A stretch of 21,172 nucleotides of DNA from Pelargonium nanum (taxonomy: Eukaryota; Streptophyta; Magnoliopsida; Geraniales; Geraniaceae): assembly GCA_036897485.1 (NCBI GenBank), contig JAYMTF010001814.1:1-21172 (forward strand), in the 5' to 3' direction. This document shows, in pieces, positions 1 through 6,425 of this stretch; within the stretch, counting starts at the first letter, position 1; the number at the start of each line of letters is the position of its first letter. Below the pieces are notes generated by a model. The model had not been told where the DNA came from, made no database searches, and saw only the letters and a list, made by a program, of their open reading frames with translations. The position numbers were made by a program, and so were the translations under genes.

Positions 1-850
1 ATATTCGGTGACGGGAACAACTTTTGGTGACGAGATTTGGCCGTCCCCAAAAGTGAGTATTCTTGTAGTGCGAACCCGCTATATCAGCCCGGTTATTCAT
101 GTTTTGCGTACCCGACCCGAATAGGAAACTTCCCCTCCTAGTTTACTACCATGGTGGGGGATTTTGCTTAGGATCAGCCTTTGGTCTAGATTACCATAAC
201 TACCTCAACTCTCTAGTGGCTAAGGCTAATGTTGTTGCGGTATCGGTCAACTACCGGCTTGCCCCCGAGCAACCCATGTCCGTTTGCTACGATGACTCGT
301 GGGAAGCACTCACGTGGATAGCATCACACGTCCATAGAGATGGCGCAGAGACTTGGCTGAATAACTATGTCGATTTTAAACGGGTTTTCTTGGCGGGTGA
401 TAGTGCTGGAGCCAACATTGCGTACAACATGGCTTTTCGGGTCGGGTCAACCGGGTTACCCGAGTTGAACCTGGCCGGATTGGCTTTGGTGCACCCGTAT
501 TTTGTGGGTGTGGAGCGCTACGATAGTATGTGCTTGTACATGATGGGTCGGAGCTGCCATGGCGGGTTGGAGGATCCTAGGCTGAAACCGGATCCCAAGG
601 ATGTGGCATGGATAGGGTGGGAAAGGTATTGGTGTTTGTAGGTGGGAGGGACCATTTGAGAGAAGCTGGGAGGTGTTTCTATGATGAATTAAAGAGAACA
701 AAGAGAGGTAATGTGGAGATTGTGGAGCATCAAGGAGAAGGTCATGTGTTCCATTTGGTGAAGCCTCTTTGCCAAAATGCTATTGATTTGGAGAAGAGAC
801 TGGTTTCTTTCATCAACCAACGCCAAATTAAACTCATGTCCAACATGTAG
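1..850 (+). pseudogene. Carboxylesterase (CXE, alpha/beta hydrolase fold-3) pseudogene, 5' end outside window
   Basis: Plant CXE enzymes are usually single-exon serine esterases of about 310-340 residues that hydrolyse carboxylic esters; some relatives became gibberellin receptors. Seen here: the oxyanion-hole motif HGGGF (codons near 150), the VNYRLAPE strand, the nucleophile motif GDSAGAN (near 405), and near the C-terminus GGRD and GHVFHL, which carry the catalytic Asp and His. The reading frame is broken. In frame with the main segment, CEPAISARLF lies just upstream of the ATG at 99 but follows a TAG at 66-68, while residues resembling the preceding family segment lie in another frame. 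Around 620-632 the frame shifts again: ERY reads to a stop at 639-641, but the next frame continues VLVFVGGRD to a stop at 848-850. One lost G in the run near 621-626 would explain this. About 15-20 residues before that point also look shortened against the family. An AATAAA lies at 872-877. I infer a decayed paralogue; a split functional gene is unlikely. Confidence 0.88.
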
Positions 851-1243
851 CTAGTCCTCCATAAATATTGAAATAAAATTAACACTTGAAATATTGATTT
901 AGCATTTGAGTGTGTACAACTTTGCGTATATGTGATTTAGGGGCAACAAGTTTATTAATAGGTGCATTACTTAAGACAAATATGTAATATGTGAAAATAG
1001 AATGCAAAATAAGACATGTTTAGTAGCTATGTATACTGTGTAATATTACTTCATATTCTAATCGGAAAAAAAAAAAAAAAAAAAAGTTTGTCCATGTTTA
1101 GAAATATATAATTTTTTGGAGCAACTTTCTATAATGTCCAAGGAATGTAAAATATAACATGTTTAGTAACCGTGTATGTTTGTGTAATACTTCATAATCA
1201 AATATTTAAACATATATAAAATTTTGGAAACAAATAAAGGGAT
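851..1243. other. AT-rich intergenic DNA downstream of the esterase relic
   Basis: No coding signal. It holds the likely old polyadenylation signal of the esterase relic (AATAAA, 872-877), an A-tract at about 1065-1085, and a diverged direct duplication listed separately. Confidence 0.6.
1000..1198. repeat. Diverged direct duplication, period about 143 bp
   Basis: A segment beginning GAATGCAAAATAAGACATG at 1000 recurs at 1143 as GAATGTAAAATATAACATG. Both continue through GTTTAGTA and on to a shared TAATAnnCTTCATA-type end roughly 55 bp later. The A-tract lies between the copies. This looks like an old local duplication, and I assign no function. Confidence 0.7.
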
Positions 1244-1251
1244 AGGTTTAA

Positions 1252-1887
1252 TAGGAGTGTAATTGAGTCGAATCAAGTTTAAAATTTTCAAGCCTCAGCT
1301 CGGCTCGAGCTTGAACGAGCTTATAAACTAGGGATCGAGCTCGACTCGGTAAAAAATAGTCAAACTCGAGCTCGGTTCAACTCGTTGACAATTTATCATA
1401 AATTGAAATTTATGAAGATTTAAAGAAAAATTATTAGCACATGTCAATAAGTATAAATAGTTAATTATTTATAAAATTATATATGTCTAAACATTATGTA
1501 AATAATACTTGTACACGCGCCACGTGTTATATGACATTATCAGTTAAAAATATATTATTACAAACAATCAAAATATATATATAGTGATTCTAACTAGTTT
1601 TATTAGATTTTTAAAGAAAAAATGTATATAGATAAGCAATCATAATATATATACTTAATATTATATATATATGTTTGAAAAGAAAAATAAAAAACGAACT
1701 GACTCGCGAGCCTATCGAGCTCGGCTAGTTTATTAAAAGTGTCTAAACTTAAGTTCAAGTTCGACTCATTCTTGTTTATTTAACGAGCCTAAACTTAAGC
1801 TCGAGCTCGTTTAATAACAAGATTGAGCCGAATATTCAGCGTACCGAGCTCGAGCGGATTGTTTAAGGCTCGACTCGTTTACACCTT
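1252..1887. mobile_element. Non-autonomous hAT-type DNA transposon, 636 bp, with 8-bp target-site duplication
   Basis: The element is bracketed by a perfect 8-bp direct repeat, AGGTTTAA, at 1244-1251 and 1888-1895; an 8-bp duplication is the hAT hallmark. Its ends are imperfect inverted repeats: the left end reads TAGGAGTGTAATTGAGTCGA, and the right end on the other strand reads AAGGTGTAAACGAGTCGA. These resemble the short ends of plant hAT elements with a CAGGGGTGTAA-like start (recalled, not searched). Both subterminal zones, about 1290-1385 and 1690-1875, are packed with direct and inverted copies of CGAGCTCG and GCTCGAGC, as expected for transposase-binding sites. The core is AT-rich with no transposase reading frame, so movement would have needed a relative elsewhere. 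The perfect duplication beside decayed TIRs suggests moderate age. Confidence 0.88.
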
Positions 1888-1895
1888 AGGTTTAA

Positions 1896-2143
1896 TGCCA
1901 TGGCTTACTTTTCAACCGTTTGAGCGGATCAATAAGCATTCCTCATATACCTCGCCGCTATTTCAAATTTTAACCTAATCCAATATTTGTATATGTTATT
2001 GTGGTGTTGTTGAGTTATAAAGATATCTATATCTTTTTTTTTTTGAAAGATTAAGGTATCTATATCTAATAATTAATGTTTTACATTTCTCTATAATGTG
2101 AATATTATCATAACAGGTTAATCACTTAAGAAGATTTTAATGT
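1896..2143. other. AT-rich spacer between hAT element and GC-rich block
   Basis: No gene or clear motif beyond a T-tract near 2035-2044. Confidence 0.5.
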
Positions 2144-2219
2144 CTGATGTCAAGTAAGAAACCATAAGATTTAAAGACGAATTATATAGCGACATGTGGT
2201 GTTTGAGCACCACATTACC
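2144..2219 (+). repeat. Left terminal inverted repeat of the GC-rich element
   Basis: It pairs with 5004-5079 read on the other strand. CTGATG (2144), CATAAG (about 2163) and GACATGTGG (2191) occur at identical spacing in the partner. The inner 29 bp differ at six positions, all transitions. Confidence 0.72.
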
Positions 2220-2479
2220 ACCTAATTAATATCGAAAATTTTAGCGCTTTAATGACGCCTTGGGCTGCGGCGGCGACGCTTTCGGAACGGCCCGGCCAAG
2301 GTTTCTGGTACCTCGGTCCCTTGTCAAAAGGGACAACATGGGGCACTCATTGGCTTGGCGAGCTTTCCAGGGCTTCATTGGTGGGGACATCAAGGTTCTG
2401 GGCGAAGGCTTCCTCAATGCTTGGGTTGTCTTGAACCTTGGGCGCCTTAGTGATTTTCTTGCCCTTTGTTCTTTTTTAC

Positions 2480-3642
2480 TTCCTTACTCTGGAGCTTGGA
2501 GACGGAGAGGGCGACACATGAGTGGTGCAATGAGCTCTGTGACGCTCGAGGCAAGTTGAGTGAGCACGGTTGTGAAAGTCACCGTCACTTGGTCTTGAAT
2601 GACCTTAATTAGCTGCCCCAGGGTGAGTCCTGTAGAAGCTGGAGGACACCTCTGAGGGGCGGGAGGCAGGCGCGGGGCGAGAGTAATTTCTGCACCCAAT
2701 GGACGAAGCGCTAACATAGTGACCAACCGTTGAGTGGTGGCCATGTGATTAGTGATGGCTTAGAGGAGATCTGGGCTTGCCCACTCAGATTGTAGGGCGA
2801 GGCCTTGCACCGGGACGGGGAGTGGAGCTCCCATGGGTGCCTCGCCTCCTGGAGGTGGGGGAGGAAGCACTTGAGGCCCTTGGTCATGGCGACCTTGAGG
2901 ACCGGCAGGGGGTGGACGGAGACCATCTAACACTTGGGCGCGAGATTGCACTTCTCCGGTTGTTGGGTGATTGACGTGTTCACCCAAGCCATTTTGCACT
3001 AGGGGAGCAAGACTTGAATCTTAGTGCTTCTCTCATGGCTTCGTAGTAACGGCGACGACGATCGTCGCTTCAGAATTGGGAGAAGTAATAAGGAGGAATG
3101 GACCTCTCCTCAGTGGCTATCAGGCAGCGGAAGTGTCGCTCTTCATCTCGGGACCGACAAGGGACGTATGGAGGAATGGGCCTCTTCCCACGTGCTTCTT
3201 CATCTTTTGACCGGCTGAGAATGTAGGGAGGAATGGACCTCTCCCTACGGACTTCTGAGTGGTAATGGCGCTGCTCTGCGTCTTGAGCTTGGTCAGGGAC
3301 GTAAGGAGGAATAGGCATTTTCCTACATGCTTCTTCATCTTGTGACTGACCGGGGATGTAGGGAGGACAGGACCTCTCCCTACGGGCTTCTGGGTGGTGA
3401 CGCGGCTTCTCTTCGTCTTGGGCTTAGCAAGGAATGTAAGGAAGAATGAGCATCTCCCTACGTGCTTCTTCGTTTTGGGCTTGGCCAGAGACGTAGGGAG
3501 GATTAATGAACCTCTCCCCACGTAATTCTTCGTCTTGGTGCTCCCCAGGGAAATAGGGAGGAACGGACCTCTCCCAAGCATATCTTCCACGGCGGGAGGG
3601 GTTCTCCATCTGTCGTGCGACGTTAGGAACAATGGCTTTCAA
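2480..3642 (-). pseudogene. Broken coding relic inside the GC-rich element (gag-like, low complexity)
   Basis: The coding sense is the minus strand. It begins around an ATG at 3642, downstream of a TATA box at 3966-3973. The first part is an Arg/Glu/Asp/Pro-rich array in which RRERSIPPY-like and DEEARRE-like phrases alternate. Further along come proline-rich stretches and a segment with FTTVLTQLASSVTEL-like, possibly helical character. Coding origin is suggested because every repeat spacing is a multiple of three. I recognise no defined domain. It is broken at several points and no intact protein can be read, so I treat it as a fossil. Alternatives are a host sequence captured by a Mutator-like element, or the variable N-terminal part of a Ty3-type gag. 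Confidence 0.5.
3087..3575 (-). repeat. Higher-order tandem repeat with alternating 78- and 57-bp units
   Basis: The motif GGAGGAATGG and its variants start at 3092, 3170, 3227, 3305, 3362, 3440, 3497 and 3557. The steps are 78, 57, 78, 57, 78, 57 and 60 bp, so the array was amplified as a dimer of 135 bp. All steps are multiples of three, equal to 26 and 19 codons on the minus strand. Units share CTCTCCCTACG next to the motif and a CTTCTTCGTCTTG-like stretch. Confidence 0.88.
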
Positions 3643-3965
3643 GTCGTTCTTGACAATGGAACAAGCTGATGCGCCTGTTTTTCTTGGTCAACGTGGCACA
3701 CTAGATTTTGCTTGTCATCTTGTTCAGGTGTTAGGGAATTTTTCTAAGTGTTGTAATTTTACTAAGTCTCAAGTTCTTTCGTCACGTGTTCGATTCCAAT
3801 GCCAAGGTGCTTTGGGTCGGGTCCGTTGAACTTGTCATCTGCGCGTTGAAACATACCAAATAACGAGGTACACAAAACTCTATAGAGCGTTTTAGAGAGA
3901 GAAAGCTAGAAAGATAAGTGAAAATGTGTAAAAAAATGCCTTCTTCTCTCTTACTAAGAGAAGAG

Positions 3966-3973
3966 TATTTATA
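3966..3973 (-). promoter_or_regulatory. TATA box driving the minus strand inside the GC-rich element
   Basis: The minus strand reads TATAAATA here. It is followed by a perfect small inverted repeat, CTCTTA-C-TAAGAG, about 10 bases downstream, and then a pyrimidine-rich leader. The first ATG of the coding relic lies about 325 bases downstream. The position fits an internal or LTR-type promoter, but transcription is inference. Confidence 0.5.
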
Positions 3974-4158
3974 CCTTTACCAAATTGTCGCCCCGTGTCG
4001 ACGTGTGATTTGCCGATTGGTGAAGTGGAGTCCACTTTGGATCCCACTTGAGGCTTGGGCTTCTCGCCCCCTGGGCGCGTTGCTCGTGTGCATCGGGCGT
4101 GTTCGAAAGCCCTTGTACGGCCCGTGTGTGCCGGGGTGTTCACTGGAACCTTTGCGAA

Positions 4159-4779
4159 CCTCTACCGCGCGGGGTAGTGTCCTAAGGTTCCAAGCACATA
4201 TTGTGCATTTTCTCTACATGTTTGGTGTGTTTCATAGTTGAGGAGACCGAGGTAGGGGTGTTTTTCTCCTTGTACTTGTGCGGGCGGACCGGACCCGTGA
4301 GGGCGTACCGAACCAGTGCGAACATTACGGACCAGCGCGGACAGACCGGGCCCGCACGGACGTACCGAAACCGTCGCGCGTACCGGATCGGTGCTTCTCC
4401 TTGTGTCCGTCCTGAGTAACTCAAATAAAGTTGGCACGTTCCATGGCTTGAATTTGAAGCTTGGAGGACGAAGGCGTGGAAGAGCTCGGTCTTGTCTTTT
4501 TGAGGGCTCTATGATGTGCTGCGTGTGGGCGTCAGGAGAGTTCGTCGGTTCTCGTACGTCTCTTATGCTCTGAGACGTACGTCGGAGCCCCTAGAAGCCT
4601 CTACCACGCGGGGTAGCGTCCAAGGGTCCCCAATACTTGTGAACTGAGTCTGCACTTTCTGGCTGCACCGTGCGTGGGCTCCAGGCGAGCCAAAGCGCTT
4701 TTGTATGACCCCTATATTGTAAAGCGTACGATAAAAACTCTAGAAGTCTCTACCGTGCGCGCTAGCGTCCGAGAGGTTC
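4159..4779. repeat. Three diverged copies of a hairpin-bearing motif
   Basis: CTCTACCGCGCGGGGTAG followed by a GTCC-AAGGTTCC-like tail begins at about 4159, again at 4598 and in more diverged form at 4747. The second and third copies are also preceded by a shared CTAGAAG and a CGTACG (4576 and 4725), giving a tandem unit of about 149 bp. In the first two copies CTACC and GGTAG can pair as a short stem. In the third copy only the outer part of the stem is kept. Confidence 0.7.
4278..4400. repeat. GC-rich cluster of degenerate GGACCGG / CGTACCG repeats
   Basis: CGTACCGAA occurs at about 4304 and 4361 and CGTACCGGA at about 4378, interspersed with GGACCGG, GGACCAG and GACCGGG variants. The cluster lies in the control-like part of the GC-rich element and reads in repetitive fashion in several frames on both strands, which marks it as repeat rather than gene. 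Confidence 0.5.
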
Positions 4780-5003
4780 ACGACTTGTGAGGTATTATGG
4801 ACATGAGGAACTTGCTCACTTTTTAGCTCACGACGGGGACGTACACAAAGTGAAGACGTCACGATGCGAGGACGTGCGCTTGAGGAGTTGAGGTCATGCT
4901 GTGGGACAAGAGCCAAACCGACCCGAGGTCATGTGCGCGAGATGAGGCTCATACGGGCGCGTTGGAGCGTGCTCTTGGGGCGCATTTCAAAGTCGAGTTG
5001 CTC

Positions 5004-5079
5004 GGTGACGTGGTGCTCGAGCGCCACGTGTCATGTTTTTCATTCACTTAAAAACTTATGATTTTTTTGGTATCATCAG
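5004..5079 (-). repeat. Right terminal inverted repeat of the GC-rich element
   Basis: Read on the minus strand from 5079 it gives CTGATG, then CATAAG, then GACACGTGG at the same spacing as the left copy. This copy keeps the CpG-containing version, while the left copy carries TpG or CpA. It contains a G-box core, CACGTG. Confidence 0.72.
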
Positions 5080-5247
5080 TTATTTCAACCCTAATATATT
5101 TATATTTGATAAACCTAATGATAAATTATTATATTTTATTTTATTTGGGACAGTTTTTCCAAACAACTTAAATCTTCCTTTTAAATGTAAGTTACCAAAT
5201 AAAATTGTCCAAGAACGGGAAGCGGAGAATTTTCTAAAATGGTCATA

Positions 5248-6065
5248 TTAGTATTCATTTTGTTCCAAATTGGTACCCAATTTGATTTTTGTTTCAATGT
5301 AGTATTCTTATTATTAAGATTGTTTCAAAACGGTTCTCTTACTATCCATTTTGTTTCAAATTGGTCCCTGATTTGATTTTTGTTTCAATTTAGTCATCTT
5401 AGTATCAAGATTGTTCCAATTTGGTCCTCTTAGTATTCGTTTTATTTCAAATTGATCTATCCCAAAACTTAGCAGTCAAATTATGATGATGTGAAAATAT
5501 TTTTATTTTTTGTTAAATTAAATAATGTGAAAATATGTGGTGATTACATCGACAATGAGTAAAAGTGACAATTTGGATTTCAGATCGGATTCGGATTGGT
5601 AAAGAGAATTTTGGATCAAATCCAAAGGGGTTTGAAACGAAACAGAATAAAATTCGGATTTTAGTGTAAAATGAGTAGATTTGTTTGATCGATCCGTACT
5701 TTTTAGAAAAATCTGTTGTTAATTCATGTCACGTAAGACGCGCAAGATATTCATTAGTCACTTAGTTATAAACAAGAGATTCATTATTTAATTTAATAAA
5801 GAAAATAAAATTATTTTCCACATCCAGAAAATTTGACGGCTCAGTTACGAGATGTACTGATTTATAACAAAACCTATACTAAGAAGACCAAACTAAAACA
5901 ATCTTGATAGTAAGAGGACTACATTGGAAAAAAAAAACAAATGGATGACCAATTTGGAACAAAATGAATACTAAAAGGAACATTTTGAAACAATTTTGAT
6001 GATAAGAAGATTAAACTGAAACAAAAATCAAATTGAAATCCAATTTAAAACAAAATGAATACTAA
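5248..6065. mobile_element. Foldback-type element with 91-bp tandem repeats in both arms
   Basis: The left arm (about 5248-5470) and right arm (about 5850-6065) are inverted copies of each other; each starts from the outside with TTAGTATTCATTTTGTT. Within the left arm the motif ATTCATTTTG recurs at 5253, 5344 and 5435, a 91-bp step. In the right arm CAAAATGAAT recurs at 5960 and 6051, also 91 bp. The spacer (5470-5850) is AT-rich and has no reading frame. The structure fits a foldback or Mutator-like non-autonomous element. I found no convincing target duplication. Its right edge lies about 330 bp upstream of the SHL start codon. Confidence 0.75.
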
Positions 6066-6085
6066 CAATATGGTAGACTATTTGA

Positions 6086-6391
6086 GTGCATGCAGATAGA
6101 CAGTTGTTATTTGAAACATGATATCCGATTCCAGAAGCTTCTACACACATTCTGTTTGACGTGGATCCTCCTTCACCCCATTTCCTCCTCTCCTAAAACC
6201 CACCCTCATTTCCACTTTATTTACCATTCGCCCACTCATCATCCCCAGATCAAACCGGTCCAGACCAGACCGGCTACACAAACTTAAAAACAAAAATAAT
6301 CAAAAATTCACAAGCGAGGCTTTTCGTTAATTTCACATTTGGTCAGTCTCGCAAAATCTCTCAGCACTGTCTTGTGCATGTCGTTGAGCTC
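6086..6391 (+). promoter_or_regulatory. Promoter and 5' leader of the SHL-like gene
   Basis: The stretch is C- and T-rich from about 6165 to 6250 (CCTCCTTCACCCC, CCTCCTCTCC), as in many TATA-less plant housekeeping promoters; I see no good TATA box. The leader just before the start codon is again pyrimidine-rich (TCTCGCAAAATCTCTCAG). An upstream ATG at 6378 is listed separately. Confidence 0.5.
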
Positions 6392-6425
6392 ATGGCCAAG
6401 CCCAAAGCTGCAAGAAAAACCCTAG
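6378..6425 (+). other. Upstream ORF of 15 codons overlapping the SHL start
   Basis: The ATG at 6378 lies 14 bases before the main ATG and in another frame. It reads 15 codons (beginning [10 protein letters not shown]) to a TAG at 6423-6425 inside exon 1. Its context (T at -3) is weak, so most ribosomes would probably scan past it. Confidence 0.55.

Larger units (their letters stand above)
2144..5079. mobile_element. Long-TIR, GC-rich repeat element of unresolved class (Mutator-like or gag-bearing fossil)
   Basis: A GC-rich block sits in AT-rich DNA and ends in inverted repeats of at least 76 bp (2144-2219 and 5004-5079). Long TIRs suggest a Mutator-like DNA transposon. The inside has a minus-strand coding relic of low-complexity, Arg/Glu/Pro-rich type that resembles the variable N-terminal part of a retroelement gag, and a TATA-bearing control region of about 1 kb rich in local repeats, rather like an LTR. 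I see no reverse transcriptase, integrase, capsid core or transposase, no tRNA primer-binding site, and no second long direct repeat. The coding part is clearly broken at several points, so I treat it as a fossil. I found no clean target-site duplication; AATTTTAA-like and ATTTCAA-like strings near 2134 and 5081 match only imperfectly. Confidence 0.6.

Noticed and set aside
2252-3218. Short plus-strand open frames in the GC-rich block
   Set aside because: They are shadows of the minus-strand coding relic and its repeats; no domain or coherent pattern is visible in them.
3840-5038. An LTR read on the minus strand (TGACACGTGG start, TATA box, leader)
   Set aside because: I found no tRNA primer-binding site after it and no second copy in the window, and the outer ends pair as inverted rather than direct repeats. 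It is kept only as one reading of the block.
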